A stretch of 64,000 nt of DNA, from the NCBI RefSeq assembly GCF_900114635.1, contig NZ_FOTQ01000007.1:1-64000 (forward strand). The letters run 5' to 3'. A program made the position numbers and the translations under genes. The notes beneath the pieces are model-generated. The model was not told the origin of the DNA. It was given only the letters and a program-made list of their open reading frames with translations, and made no database searches. The DNA is from Shimia aestuarii (GTDB taxonomy: Bacteria > Pseudomonadota > Alphaproteobacteria > Rhodobacterales > Rhodobacteraceae). This document shows positions 52,598-62,227 of the stretch, one piece after another (positions within the stretch are counted from its first letter, which is position 1; every line of letters starts with the position of its first letter).

Positions 52598-55167
52598 TAG
52601 TACAACCCACCAGAGCTCACGGTTCCGAAATCCGCCTTGGGCCCGACAACCGCCGTACCCCCGGTTGACGTCGTCACCTCGCGCCCGCCGTATTTCTCGA
52701 CCTCCTCCACAAGCGGCAGGTTCGACCCCATGGCAAAGCCACCGTCATACATAATGCCGAACACCGGCTCTTCGCCGTCACGGAAGTACTCGGCCACCAC
52801 ATGCGCTCCGCTTGCATCGTCGGCAAGACGCGCGCCCGTGTAGCGATCGATCTTGATGAAGTGGCCACCGGGCGGCACACGGAATTTACCACCACCGTAT
52901 TTCTCGATCGCCTCTTTCATGAACTCTTGGAACACAGGTCCGCAGGTTGTGCCACCATAGGTCCCCGCTCCCAATGGGCGCGGTCGATCATGACCGATGT
53001 AACATCCGGCCACGATGGTCGACGTGAACCCGACAAACCAAACGTCCTTGGCTTCATTGGTTGTCCCGGTCTTGCCTGCCACCGGCACCGGCAACTTGAT
53101 CTGGCTTGAAGCGGTTCCGCGCGTCACCACGCCCTGCATCATCGATGTCAGCTGGTATGCCGTGATCGGGTCCATCACCCGTTCCCGGTTGGTCACGATG
53201 CGCGGCCCGCGTGTTTCGGGAATGCCGGGATCGGCGCAATCGGTACAATCTCTCTGGTCATGGCGATAAATCGTCTTGCCATAGCGGTCCTGCACCCGGT
53301 CCACCAATGTCGGCTCAACCCGTTCTCCGCCATTTGCGAACATCGCATAGGCCGCGACCATTTGATAAAGCGTGGTCTCGTCAGCACCTAGAGAGTTGGC
53401 AAGGAACTGCCCCATCTGTTCATAGACGCCAAAGCGCTCGGCATAATCCGCGACGGTGTTCATTCCGATTTCCTGCGCCAGTCGAATGGTCATCAGGTTC
53501 CGGCTCATCTCGATCCCGGTCCGCATCGGGGTCGGTCCATAGAACTTGTTGGTCGAGTTGCGCGGTCGCCAGAGGCCCTGCGGTGTGTTTATCTCGATGG
53601 GCGCGTCAATCACGATGGTTGCGGGGCTGTATCCGCTGTCCAGCGCTGCAGCATAAACAAAGGGTTTGAAGCTCGATCCCGGCTGGCGCTTGGCTTGCGT
53701 CGCTCGGTTGAACACCGAATCCTGATAGGAAAACCCACCCTGCATGGCGATCACGCGGCCGTTGTTGACGTCCATGGCCATAAAGCCGCCCTGCACCTCG
53801 GGCACTTGCCGCAACGACCAGCGCACGAAACTATCGTCATCATCCTTGGTGATGGCACGCACAAGCACCACGTCGCCCACGTCAACCAGATCCCCGGCCA
53901 CTTTGGCCTTGCCGGCAAGCCGCCCGCCATCAAGCTGCTTGCGCGCCCATTGCACGTCCTTGGCCGGAATCCAGTGCCCGCCGGCATCGTCCTCGACGCC
54001 CTCGATTCCAACGCGCGCGTCGTTCTTGCCAACTTCCAGCACCACCGCCGGGTACCATTGTCCATCAAGATCCACATCCCGGGGCACTTCCAGCACCGAC
54101 AAGGCTTCTCGCCACTTGCTCTCTTCGCCCAACATCTCAGGCTCAAGCTTCATACCCGTGCCCCGCCAGACGCCGCGCGAACGGTCATACTTTTCCAACG
54201 CATGGCGCAGCGCCCGCGCCGCCACCTGCTGCATCTCTGGATCCACCGTCGCCCGCACGGTCATCCCTCCGGAAAAGAACTCCTCTTCCCCAAAATCCCG
54301 GCTCAGCTGTCGCCGGATTTCATCAGAGAAATAATCGCGTGGCGGCATTGCCACCTTGTAGCTTTCAAAATCGCCATTCTGCACCGAACGCAGCGGTTTT
54401 TCCCGCTCCGACTGATACACAGCCTCGGTGATGTATCCGTTCTCATACATCTCGCGCAGCACAAAGTTGCGCCGGTCAAGCACCCGCTCCTTGTTTCGAA
54501 CAGGGTGGAACTTGCCCGGTGCCTTGGGCATCGACGCCAGCGTCGCCGCCTCATGCGGCTCAAGCTCGGTCAGGTTCTTGTTGAAATAGGTCTGCGCCGC
54601 AGCCGCAACACCGTAGGAATTCTGCCCAAGGAAGATCTCGTTGAGATAAAGCTCGAGAATCTGGTCCTTGCTCAACGTCTCCTCGACCCGTGTCGCAAGG
54701 ATGATTTCCTTGATCTTGCGTTCGATCTTGCGGTCGCCTGACAACAGGAAGTTCTTCATCACCTGCTGGGTGATGGTCGATGCGCCGCGAACGTTCTGAC
54801 CGCGCGACTGCACCGCCTCGACTGCGGCCGCCGCGATCCCGCGCGCGTCATAGCCCTTGTGGGTATAAAAATTCTTGTCCTCTGCGCTGATGAACGCCTG
54901 CTTAACCATGTCGGGGATTTCATCCGCCGGAACGAACAGACGCCGCTCCTTTGCGAACTCATCCATGATCCGGCCCTGGCCAGAATAAATCCGGCTGATC
55001 GTCGGGGGTTTGTACTGGGCAAGGCTTTCATGGCTGGGCAGTTCCTGCCCATAGATCCAAAAAACGGCGCCGATCGACAAGGCGATCACTGCCGCGCTCA
55101 TCGTCAACAGGGTGAAAATACCCCCGAAGAAGGAAAAGAAGAATCTCAGCACGCTTCGCGCCCCCAA
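52597..55167 (-). CDS. mrcA: Penicillin-binding protein 1A
   Basis: A bifunctional peptidoglycan synthase, 856 aa, anchored by an N-terminal helix (FTLLTMSAAVIALSIGAVFWIYG). The glycosyltransferase domain contains FISAEDKNFYTHKGYDARGI (catalytic Glu) and GASTITQQVMKNFLL. The transpeptidase has SSFK (PGSSFKPFVYAAALDSGY), SRN in EMSRNLMTIRLA and KTGT in VAGKTGTTNEAKDVWFVG. An OB-like insert lies between them (about residues 330-440). The long C-terminal extension includes a Gly/Thr-rich end. Confidence 0.96.
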   Translation of the reverse strand: MGARSVLRFFFSFFGGIFTLLTMSAAVIALSIGAVFWIYGQELPSHESLAQYKPPTISRIYSGQGRIMDEFAKERRLFVPADEIPDMVKQAFISAEDKNFYTHKGYDARGIAAAAVEAVQSRGQNVRGASTITQQVMKNFLLSGDRKIERKIKEIILATRVEETLSKDQILELYLNEIFLGQNSYGVAAAAQTYFNKNLTELEPHEAATLASMPKAPGKFHPVRNKERVLDRRNFVLREMYENGYITEAVYQSEREKPLRSVQNGDFESYKVAMPPRDYFSDEIRRQLSRDFGEEEFFSGGMTVRATVDPEMQQVAARALRHALEKYDRSRGVWRGTGMKLEPEMLGEESKWREALSVLEVPRDVDLDGQWYPAVVLEVGKNDARVGIEGVEDDAGGHWIPAKDVQWARKQLDGGRLAGKAKVAGDLVDVGDVVLVRAITKDDDDSFVRWSLRQVPEVQGGFMAMDVNNGRVIAMQGGFSYQDSVFNRATQAKRQPGSSFKPFVYAAALDSGYSPATIVIDAPIEINTPQGLWRPRNSTNKFYGPTPMRTGIEMSRNLMTIRLAQEIGMNTVADYAERFGVYEQMGQFLANSLGADETTLYQMVAAYAMFANGGERVEPTLVDRVQDRYGKTIYRHDQRDCTDCADPGIPETRGPRIVTNRERVMDPITAYQLTSMMQGVVTRGTASSQIKLPVPVAGKTGTTNEAKDVWFVGFTSTIVAGCYIGHDRPRPLGAGTYGGTTCGPVFQEFMKEAIEKYGGGKFRVPPGGHFIKIDRYTGARLADDASGAHVVAEYFRDGEEPVFGIMYDGGFAMGSNLPLVEEVEKYGGREVTTSTGGTAVVGPKADFGTVSSGGLY

Positions 55168-55257
55168 TACGCCCGTATGTCAGACCCCTCTATATAGACC
55201 ACCCGTCGAGGGGTCAAAACACGAAGCCCGGTGCGCTAAGCACGAATCTGCCGTTTC

Positions 55258-55539
55258 CTACCCGCGACTTGCAGCAGCCTGAAGTCGTCGCGACACCACG
55301 ATCTCGCGATCGTCACGCGACCAGACCTCCTGTTCTTCCGAGCTACGCGCGGGGTCCCGCCTGAATCCCAAGTCGACCAATAAATGCGGCGATGTCTCGG
55401 CCACTCGCTGTATCGCCGTTTCTGAACCGCCTTCACGTCTAAAAAACTGACCCAAAGACGGGAGTATCCTAACCCATTTCCACAGAGAAACCTGACCAGC
55501 CCAACACTCAAACCGTTTGTAATGCTCAATATTAGCCAT
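55258..55539 (-). CDS. Small conserved protein with DUF1127-like ending
   Basis: A 93-residue basic protein starting MANIEHYKRFECWAGQVSLWKWVRILP. The middle contains RVAETSPHLLVDLGFRRDPARS, which resembles the L-x-D-(I/L)-G core of short DUF1127 proteins. It is divergent from the LysR gene. The start is set at the ATG 55539; the frame is open to 55581. Reality rests on this motif and on recalled Rhodobacterales relatives, so I am only moderately sure. Confidence 0.5.
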   Translation of the reverse strand: MANIEHYKRFECWAGQVSLWKWVRILPSLGQFFRREGGSETAIQRVAETSPHLLVDLGFRRDPARSSEEQEVWSRDDREIVVSRRLQAAASRG

Positions 55540-55649
55540 CAAAATCTCCCACACGGATTGACCCTTGGTCTTTCTTACCAAGGCTGCACTCTTGCCGACA
55601 AACCACTTTATCGCCTAGACTGGATCAGCTTTCCTAATCCAAGTGCATC

Positions 55650-56567
55650 ATGCGCCTTCCACCTCTCAACGCCCTGCGTGCCTTTGAAGCCGCCGCCCGT
55701 CACAACGGTTTCATAGCCGCTGCCGACGAACTTCACGTCACCCGCGGCGCCATAAGCCGACATGTGAAACTGCTTGAACAAAATCTCGGCGTATCCCTTT
55801 TTCGCCGCCACCATCAGGGCGTCGACCTCACTGAAGCCGGTGCCGCCCTGCAAAAAGTGCTGGCCCAGTCCTTTGGTGCCATCGCCGCCGAGACCCGGCG
55901 GATCACGGCACAAGCAAACGAACTGCGTATCATCTGCCCGCCGACGCTTTCGATCCGCTGGCTTTTTCCGCATCTCGATGGGTTTCGCGCCCGGCACCCC
56001 GATATCCGCTTGCGCCTGACCACTGACTTTTATGGAGATGGCGGATTTGACGCCGGTGAATACGACCTTGGGGTCTCCATGGAACACTGGCCGGGTCGTT
56101 CGCCTGATCTACAGGTGCAACCACTCTTCCCGCTGCGCCTCAGCCCGGCCTGCGCGCCCGAACTAATTGAGGCAAACCCGCGTATTGAAAAACCCGAAAC
56201 TCTCGCTTCTCAGAGGCTGCTTCATGTCAACGCACACCGCGCCGACTGGCCGCTCTGGGCCGCCCGATTTGCCCCCGGCTCGCTGGACACCGACAAGGGC
56301 GAGTTCTTCCCCAATCTCGACATGGCGGTACGAGCGGCGACACTGGGCGCGGGAATTGTCATGGCCGACATCTATCTATGCCAGGAGGAACTGAGCAGCG
56401 GCCAGTTATGCCTGCCCTTCCCGGACATGTCCTGTCCGACGGACCATGGTCGATATGCGCTGATCGGGCCGACCGACAGGTGGCACGACCCCAAGGTCAA
56501 AGCCTTCCGCGCTTGGGCTGAAGAATTGAGTGGGGCGTTCATAACATCGGTTCAATCGACAGAATAA
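55650..56567 (+). CDS. LysR-family transcriptional regulator (GcvA-like)
   Basis: A 305-residue regulator. The N-terminal winged helix reads LNALRAFEAAARHNGFIAAADELHVTRGAISRHVKLLEQNLGVSLFRR, and the GcvA-type effector domain has RHPDIRLRLTTDFYGDGGFDAGEYDLGVSMEHW and AVRAATLGAGIVMADIYLCQEEL. The effector and targets are unknown; the divergent small gene is a possible target. It overlaps the convergent DUF1353 gene by 16 bp. Confidence 0.9.
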   Translation: MRLPPLNALRAFEAAARHNGFIAAADELHVTRGAISRHVKLLEQNLGVSLFRRHHQGVDLTEAGAALQKVLAQSFGAIAAETRRITAQANELRIICPPTLSIRWLFPHLDGFRARHPDIRLRLTTDFYGDGGFDAGEYDLGVSMEHWPGRSPDLQVQPLFPLRLSPACAPELIEANPRIEKPETLASQRLLHVNAHRADWPLWAARFAPGSLDTDKGEFFPNLDMAVRAATLGAGIVMADIYLCQEELSSGQLCLPFPDMSCPTDHGRYALIGPTDRWHDPKVKAFRAWAEELSGAFITSVQSTE

Positions 56568-57301
56568 TCCGCCACGACATAGGCCACCAGCCCTTCTGCG
56601 ATCTTCATCGGCCGGGCTTTCGTGGCCCGGGCAAGCGCCGCCCCCGCGCGCAACCCCTTGTCTTCATTGACCGAGCGAAGAAGTTGATCCTCTTCCGGCG
56701 TCAGTTCTCCATCGTGACAGGCTCCCACCTCGGTCCAGAGCCGATGCGACACAGGACCGGCCGTGAAGGAACTTATCACCGGGCCGGACACGGTGTCTCC
56801 CCCTGATACATCGTGATCGCTGACTAGTGTCTTGATCGTCTCGGCCATCACCTGCGCACTCTCGCGGAAAGTCATCTTCGCAAGCTTCTCCATCTCGGGC
56901 GTCGCAAGGTCCACGCCGAAATGAAACTCGTCACTCATGCATTTGCGCGCGACGAACACCCAGTCATGAATGACAAATGCCGGCCCGAATCCCCAGGCAT
57001 TGAACCCCGGCATCGCCTGCACAGCGCGGGGAATGGACCCGCCATCAGTGAAAAACGCTTCTGGCACGATCACCGCGCTGCCTTCGGAAGGATTGGCATC
57101 CAAACTCCGTTTGAAAGTCAGTGCATCGCCCGCACGCGGCACATAGAGAAACCGCCCATCTCCCAGTAACGCCGTGTCCGCAGGCCCAACCCACAGCAGG
57201 TAGACAGACCCCGAAAACTCGCCCCGCTTGACATTGTCATAGTCGACATGGGCACATCCGCCCGCAGCAAGAATACCAAGAAGAAAAGTCCAACGAACCA
57301 T
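56552..57301 (-). CDS. DUF1353 lipoprotein-like protein
   Basis: A 249-residue protein. The N terminus MVRWTFLLGILAAGGCAH looks like a lipoprotein signal with an imperfect lipobox (AGGC). The DUF1353 region is TDGGSIPRAVQAMPGFNAWGFGPAFVIHDWVFVARK, known also from phage-derived proteins of unknown function. A second in-frame ATG at 57310 would add three residues; 57301 has slightly better upstream purines. It converges with the LysR gene. Confidence 0.75.
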   Translation of the reverse strand: MVRWTFLLGILAAGGCAHVDYDNVKRGEFSGSVYLLWVGPADTALLGDGRFLYVPRAGDALTFKRSLDANPSEGSAVIVPEAFFTDGGSIPRAVQAMPGFNAWGFGPAFVIHDWVFVARKCMSDEFHFGVDLATPEMEKLAKMTFRESAQVMAETIKTLVSDHDVSGGDTVSGPVISSFTAGPVSHRLWTEVGACHDGELTPEEDQLLRSVNEDKGLRAGAALARATKARPMKIAEGLVAYVVADYSVD

Positions 57302-57359
57302 TACGACCATCCCGAAATACAGGATCAGACTGGCCGGGCAGACGGCTTCGGGTCAATCG

Positions 57360-58580
57360 TTACTGCCGTACAAGCGCTTTCGCCGCCTTGTCCGCGATTA
57401 CCCAAGCCTGCAACCCGTCCCGGATTCCCGCCGCCATGGCGGCACGCCAGCCAGGGTCTCGTAGATTGGCAAGGTCTTTCTGCGAAGAAAGAAAGCCCAG
57501 TTCGATCAGGATCGACGGAATATCCGCCGCCTTGAGCACCGAAAATGCCGCTTCCCGGTGCGGCTTGCGATTGAGTGCGCCTGTCGACTGCTTCATGGCC
57601 TTGACCATTTCCTGCGCCAGACGCTGTGTGCGAGGCTGTGTCTCCATGCGCGCAAGGTCCAGAAGGATGTCTGTCACCTCGTCATCAGCGCCCGAAAGAT
57701 CCACCCCGGAAAGGATGTCCGCCCGGTCATGCCGTTCGGCCAAGATCGCCGAAGCCGCATCACTTGCCTCCTCGGACAAGGTATAGACCGTAGCACCGTG
57801 CGCATTTCCCTGGCTGAGAGAATCCGCGTGCAGCGAGATGAAAACATCTGCCCCCGCCTGATGCGCGATCGCCACCCGCCGCTCAAGCGACACGAATTCA
57901 TCCGCATCCCGTGTCAAAATCACTTCGAAACCGCCCGCCCGGCGCAAAGTGTCGCGCAATTCACGCGCGAATCCGAGCATCAGCGCCTTTTCCTGATCCC
58001 CGTCCCGCTCCGCACCTGGGTCGATCCCGCCATGTCCCGGGTCGATGACCACGACAGTCGGCGCCCATTGCGGGCGCTCGGGCCGCGCGGACTTCACATT
58101 GGTTGGTTCGGGTAAATCCCAACGCGGATCATGAGGCGCCCCGGCCGCGGCCGCGTAATCCAGCGGTCCGACAGGCTTCAATGTAACCACCAAATGCGCC
58201 CGCCCGCTAGCCTCGTCCACGTCCAGCCCCGCCTCCGACACCATCAACGGCTTTCCGAGATCGAGTACCAACCGACTCCACCCGGGACGATAGAGGCCGA
58301 AGCGCACCGCTTCCACGCCTTCAACCGCACCGAAATCCGCCGCCTTGACACCACTCCAGTCGATCTCGCGGAAATCCATGACCAGACGGCGAGGCTCATC
58401 CAGTTGAAACACCCGCCAAGGCACCCCCTGGCTCAGGGCCAGATCCAGCGTAACGGCCCCGCGCCACCCTTCACGCAGACCGCTTTTGACCATATCGGGT
58501 CGCGCCAGTGCGGAAAACTCCTGTGTCGCCGCCACACTGGCCCAGACCAATGTCACCAGAACTGCCAAAAACCTGCTCAT
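57360..58580 (-). CDS. N-acetylmuramoyl-L-alanine amidase (AmiC-type, AMIN + Amidase_3)
   Basis: Cleaves the lactyl-amide bond of peptidoglycan in the periplasm during septum splitting. The 406-residue protein has a signal peptide (to about VAATQ), an AMIN domain (about 35-130) and the zinc amidase domain: VIDPGHGGIDPGAERDGDQEK (first His), VFISLHADSLSQG (second His), and IELGFLSSQKDLANLRDPGW (catalytic Glu). The start is set at 58580, nine codons inside the longest frame. EnvC/NlpD-like activation is expected but not visible here. Confidence 0.93.
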   Translation of the reverse strand: MSRFLAVLVTLVWASVAATQEFSALARPDMVKSGLREGWRGAVTLDLALSQGVPWRVFQLDEPRRLVMDFREIDWSGVKAADFGAVEGVEAVRFGLYRPGWSRLVLDLGKPLMVSEAGLDVDEASGRAHLVVTLKPVGPLDYAAAAGAPHDPRWDLPEPTNVKSARPERPQWAPTVVVIDPGHGGIDPGAERDGDQEKALMLGFARELRDTLRRAGGFEVILTRDADEFVSLERRVAIAHQAGADVFISLHADSLSQGNAHGATVYTLSEEASDAASAILAERHDRADILSGVDLSGADDEVTDILLDLARMETQPRTQRLAQEMVKAMKQSTGALNRKPHREAAFSVLKAADIPSILIELGFLSSQKDLANLRDPGWRAAMAAGIRDGLQAWVIADKAAKALVRQ

Positions 58581-58636
58581 TGCCCTCACCCGGCTGCCAT
58601 GCCGCACCCTATATCACCGCACGACCCCGGCCCACT

Positions 58637-58717
58637 CTTCATTTTGCCAAAAATACTCCGGGGGTGACGTTTGAAAGTCCCCGCATTTTCAAACGAGGGG
58701 GCTGCGCCCCCTGCCCC
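58637..58717 (-). repeat. Dispersed REP-like element, copy 2 (inverted relative to copy 1)
   Basis: Read on the minus strand: hairpin GGGGGC-GCA-GCCCCC (58697-58711), then an inverted repeat GTTTGAAA/TTTCAAAC (58669-58694), then CCCCCGGAGTATTTTTGG and AAAATGAA. The last part matches the tail of the element at 6586-6616 at most positions. It lies 4-85 bp from the 3' end of the aminotransferase gene, between it and the amidase gene. Confidence 0.65.
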
Positions 58718-58721
58718 GACA

Positions 58722-59873
58722 TCAGACAAAACCGCGCGCCGCCATGAAACGCTGCAACCGCGTCAATCCTTCCGCGATATCCGCGCTTGAGCGCGCATAG
58801 GAAAACCTCAAGGTTTGGTGCCCGCGAATGGGGTCGAAATCCAAACCGGGAGTCACCGCAACACCAGCTTCCTGAAGGATTTCGCGCGCGAAGGCCCGGC
58901 TGTCTTGTGTGAAGGCGCTGACGTCGACATAGAAATAGAACGCACCATCCGGCGGCGCGAACCGCGTGAACCCTGCCTTCGGCAACCCGTCGATCATCAG
59001 CGCGCGGTTTTCACGATAGACGGCCATGTTGGCTTCAAGTTCGTCATCGCAATCCATTGCCGCAAGTGCGGCCACCTGGCTGGCATGGGGCGCACAGATG
59101 AACATGTTCTGCGCCAGTCGCTCAACCTGCCGCACGTGATCTTCGGGCACCACCATCCAACCCGCACGCCATCCGGTCATGCTGAAATATTTCGAAAATG
59201 AGTTGATGACATAGGCCTCTTCCGTAATTTCCAGCGCCGTCACAGCCTTGGCCTCGTATTCGATGCCGTGGTAGATTTCGTCACTGATAAACGCGGCTTG
59301 CTTTTCCGCGCACAGGTCGATCAACGCCTCCATCGCCCGCTTGTCCAGCATCGTGCCCGTCGGATTCGCTGGCGACGCCACCATCAGCCCCTCGAAATCC
59401 AGTTCCGAAAGGTCTCCCGGAACCGGCTGCAAACGGTTCTCATTGGCGGTCTGAATATCCAGGGGTGTCAGCGACAGCGCTTTGAGGATCTGCCGGTAGC
59501 TCGGATATCCCGGCGCTCCGATCGCCACCCGGTCCCCTGCGTCAAAAAGCGCCGTGAACGCCAGCAGGAACGCCCCAGATGACCCCGGCGTGACAATCAC
59601 CCGGGCGGGGTTCAGATCGACATTATACCAATCCCCGTAAAGCCGCGCGATTCGCGCCCGCAGTTCGGGGATACCCAAAGCCACGGTATATCCCAGGGCA
59701 TCCGTTTCCATCGCCTGGGCCAACGCGCGTCGCGCACCTTCGGGTGCAGCCGTGCCCGGTTGGCCCACTTCCATATGGATGATGTGGCGCCCCTCCGCCT
59801 CGGCTTGCCGCGCCGCTTCCATGACATCCATCACAATGAAGGGATCAACCGCCCCACGCCTTGAGTTCCGCAT
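58722..59873 (-). CDS. Pyridoxal-phosphate aminotransferase (class I/II)
   Basis: A 383-residue fold-type I aminotransferase. Features: VDPFIVMDVMEAARQAEAEGRHIIHMEVGQPGTAAP at the N terminus, VTPGSSGAFLLAFTALFD, ASPANPTGTMLD, and the aldimine Lys in NSFSKYFSMTGWRAGWMVVP. The amino-acid specificity is unknown. The ATG at 59873 has AGGGA 8 nt upstream; the open frame extends 68 codons further into the divergent protease gene and is rejected. Divergent from the M48 protease with only 23 bp between starts. Confidence 0.88.
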   Translation of the reverse strand: MRNSRRGAVDPFIVMDVMEAARQAEAEGRHIIHMEVGQPGTAAPEGARRALAQAMETDALGYTVALGIPELRARIARLYGDWYNVDLNPARVIVTPGSSGAFLLAFTALFDAGDRVAIGAPGYPSYRQILKALSLTPLDIQTANENRLQPVPGDLSELDFEGLMVASPANPTGTMLDKRAMEALIDLCAEKQAAFISDEIYHGIEYEAKAVTALEITEEAYVINSFSKYFSMTGWRAGWMVVPEDHVRQVERLAQNMFICAPHASQVAALAAMDCDDELEANMAVYRENRALMIDGLPKAGFTRFAPPDGAFYFYVDVSAFTQDSRAFAREILQEAGVAVTPGLDFDPIRGHQTLRFSYARSSADIAEGLTRLQRFMAARGFV

Positions 59874-59896
59874 CAAATTCGTCCCTATTGTCGCCC

Positions 59897-61258
59897 ATGA
59901 GGTTTCACCGCGAAAAGACGGCGTCGTCAATCCATGCTTTCCGACTGCTCGCCGCCTGCTTGGTGGCGTGCCTTGCGTTTGTCTGGACAAGCCTGCCTGC
60001 GCGCGCCGCGTCATTGGTGCGGGACGCCGACATTGAACACGCCTTGTCGCGCATGGCCGCCCCTCTCCTGACCGCATCGGGCTTGGGCGGAAACGTACGT
60101 ATCCTGCTGATCAATGACCGCTCTCTCAACGCCTTCGTGATCGATTCTCAGCACATCTTCATTCACACCGGCATGATTTCCAAGATGGACACGCCGGAAA
60201 AACTACAGGCCGTCATTGCCCACGAGGCGGCCCATATCGCGAACGGACATATCGCGCGGCGCATGGCTAACATCGATTCTGCCCGGTCACTTGCGGGACT
60301 TGGCATGGCGCTGGCGCTTGTCGCCGCAGCGGCAAGCGGGCGTGGCGACGTCGCAGGCGGCCTCGCCCTTGGGGTGCAGTCGGCAGCCGAACGGCAATTC
60401 CTCGCCCATTCGCGCGCGGAGGAGGCCTCGGCGGATCAATCCGGTGTTCGCTACATGGCTGCAGCGGGGATCGACCCCTTGGGCGCCGTGCAGGTACACG
60501 AGGTATTTGCCGGGCAAGAGCTGCTCACCGTGTCGCGCCAAGATCCTTATACCCGCTCGCATCCCCTCACCCGTGACAGGATGCGCGCCATGCAGAGATT
60601 CGTCTCCGCCTATTCGGGCAAATCGGCGCCTCAGCCGGAAATGGAATACTGGTACGAGCGCGCGCGCGGCAAGGTCACGGCCTTCACCAACCCGCCGAAT
60701 TGGACCCTGAAACGCGCCGCAGAGAGCAAAGCCGACGACGTTCGGCTGATGCGCGAAGCGGTTGCGTATCATCGCCTGTCCGACCGCACAACAGCTCTGA
60801 ACCGTATCGACCGGGCCATCGCACAGCGTCCGAACGACGCCTACTACTACGATCTCAAGGGGCAAATCCTGCTTGAAGGCCGCCAGTTCAATGACGCGGT
60901 CAAGGCTTACTCTCGCGCCGCCGAACTGGCGCCGGGAAACCCGCTGATCCTTGGCGGGCTGGGCCGCGCCCTTCTGACAGTCAATCGCCCGAAAGAGGCT
61001 TTGAAACACCTGGAAAAGGCCCGACAGCGCGACTTTCGCGATCCCCGCATTCTACGCGACCTTGGCTCTGCCTACGCCCAGGTCGGTAACAATGGCATGG
61101 CCTCATTGTCCACTGCCGAACGCTATGCCCTGCAAGGGCGACTCAAGGATGCCGCCATCCATGCCAAACGCGCCAGCGGCCTGCTACCGCGCGGGTCTGG
61201 CCCATGGCGGCGTGCAGAAGACATCATCGTGGCCGCCAAGCGTGCCGCCCAAAAGTGA
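59897..61258 (+). CDS. M48-family metalloprotease with TPR domain (BepA/YfgC-like)
   Basis: A 453-residue periplasmic zinc protease. After a signal peptide (about 1-37) the peptidase domain has HEAAHIANGH (zinc HExxH) and AEEASADQSGVRYMAAAG (third ligand Glu). The C-terminal TPR region runs from about 290 (DAYYYDLKGQILLEGRQFNDAVKAYSRAAELAPGNPLILGGLGRALL). BepA-like proteins assemble or degrade outer-membrane proteins such as LptD. The DsbA-like gene follows 11 bp downstream, which suits joint quality control of disulfide-bonded outer-membrane proteins. Confidence 0.9.
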   Translation: MRFHREKTASSIHAFRLLAACLVACLAFVWTSLPARAASLVRDADIEHALSRMAAPLLTASGLGGNVRILLINDRSLNAFVIDSQHIFIHTGMISKMDTPEKLQAVIAHEAAHIANGHIARRMANIDSARSLAGLGMALALVAAAASGRGDVAGGLALGVQSAAERQFLAHSRAEEASADQSGVRYMAAAGIDPLGAVQVHEVFAGQELLTVSRQDPYTRSHPLTRDRMRAMQRFVSAYSGKSAPQPEMEYWYERARGKVTAFTNPPNWTLKRAAESKADDVRLMREAVAYHRLSDRTTALNRIDRAIAQRPNDAYYYDLKGQILLEGRQFNDAVKAYSRAAELAPGNPLILGGLGRALLTVNRPKEALKHLEKARQRDFRDPRILRDLGSAYAQVGNNGMASLSTAERYALQGRLKDAAIHAKRASGLLPRGSGPWRRAEDIIVAAKRAAQK

Positions 61259-61269
61259 CGGAGACACTC

Positions 61270-62019
61270 ATGAAACGCTTCCTTTCAACCTCGTTTCTCG
61301 CCCTTGGCCTTGCGGCGTCGCCAGCCTTGGCTTTTGACATCGATTCCATGTCCAAGGACGAACGCGCGGCCTTTCGCGCCGAAATCCGGGCTTATCTTCT
61401 GGATAATCCCGAAGTGATCATGGAGGCGGTCGAGCTTCTTGAAAAACGAAATGCCGCCGCAGAGGCCGCGCATGATCTGGCGCTGGTTCAGGTCAATGCC
61501 GACGCAATTTTCAACGACGGTTTCTCTTGGGTTGGCGGAAATCCTGAAGGCGACGTAACGCTTGTCGAGTTCATCGATTACCGCTGCGGCTACTGCCGAA
61601 AGGCTTTCGACGAGGTCGAACAGTTGATCGAGACCGACGGAAATATCCGCATGATCGTCAAGGAGTTTCCGATCCTCGGAGAAGCTTCCGTGCTCAGCTC
61701 GCGATATGCGATCGCCGTAAAAAACACTCTTGGGGATGACGAGTACAAACTCGCACACAACGCGCTGATCACCTTCAAGGGAGACATCAACGCCGGCTCG
61801 CTCACCCGCATTTCAGAAAGCCTCGGCTTCGAAGCCGCGCCCCTGCTTGCGGCCATGGACAGTGCCGAAGTGACAGAGGAAATCCGCCAGACACGGGCGC
61901 TGGCGCAAAAGCTGCAGATTTCGGGCACGCCAACGTTCGTTCTTCAGGACCAACTCCTGCGCGGCTACTTGCCGCTGGACAACATGCTGGCGCTGGTGGA
62001 CGAAAAACGCGCCAAGTGA
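61270..62019 (+). CDS. DsbA-family thiol:disulfide oxidoreductase
   Basis: A 249-residue periplasmic thioredoxin-fold protein. The signal peptide ends at SPALA. An N-terminal helical segment (SKDERAAFRAEIRAYLLDNPEVIMEAVELLEKR) resembles the trimerising stalk of ScsC or Com1-type proteins. The redox site is CGYC in FIDYRCGYCRKAFDEV and the cis-Pro loop is ISGTPTFVL. It could be an oxidase or an isomerase depending on oligomerisation. It is cotranscribed with the M48 protease. Confidence 0.9.
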   Translation: MKRFLSTSFLALGLAASPALAFDIDSMSKDERAAFRAEIRAYLLDNPEVIMEAVELLEKRNAAAEAAHDLALVQVNADAIFNDGFSWVGGNPEGDVTLVEFIDYRCGYCRKAFDEVEQLIETDGNIRMIVKEFPILGEASVLSSRYAIAVKNTLGDDEYKLAHNALITFKGDINAGSLTRISESLGFEAAPLLAAMDSAEVTEEIRQTRALAQKLQISGTPTFVLQDQLLRGYLPLDNMLALVDEKRAK

Positions 62020-62168
62020 CTTTGCAAAACGGTGCTGCGCCTGAATTTTTGCGCGCAGCACCTATTTCGCCGCCCCGCTTTTGCGCATATGTCCGCCAAA
62101 CCGGGTATTTGCGCAATAATCGGAAAGAAAAACATCACCTCAAGACACATTTTCTGCCCCATTCGCGG

Positions 62169-62197
62169 TTGACGCCGCGACGCGGCGCAAATAAGGT
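62169..62197 (+). promoter_or_regulatory. Candidate sigma-70 promoter of the ilvB leader
   Basis: TTGACG (62169-62174) and TAAGGT (62192-62197) are 17 bp apart. Transcription would start near 62204, about 24 nt before the leader-peptide ATG. Confidence 0.5.
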
Positions 62198-62227
62198 CCG
62201 CTTCGAACGCAAAAGGGAAACCAGACG

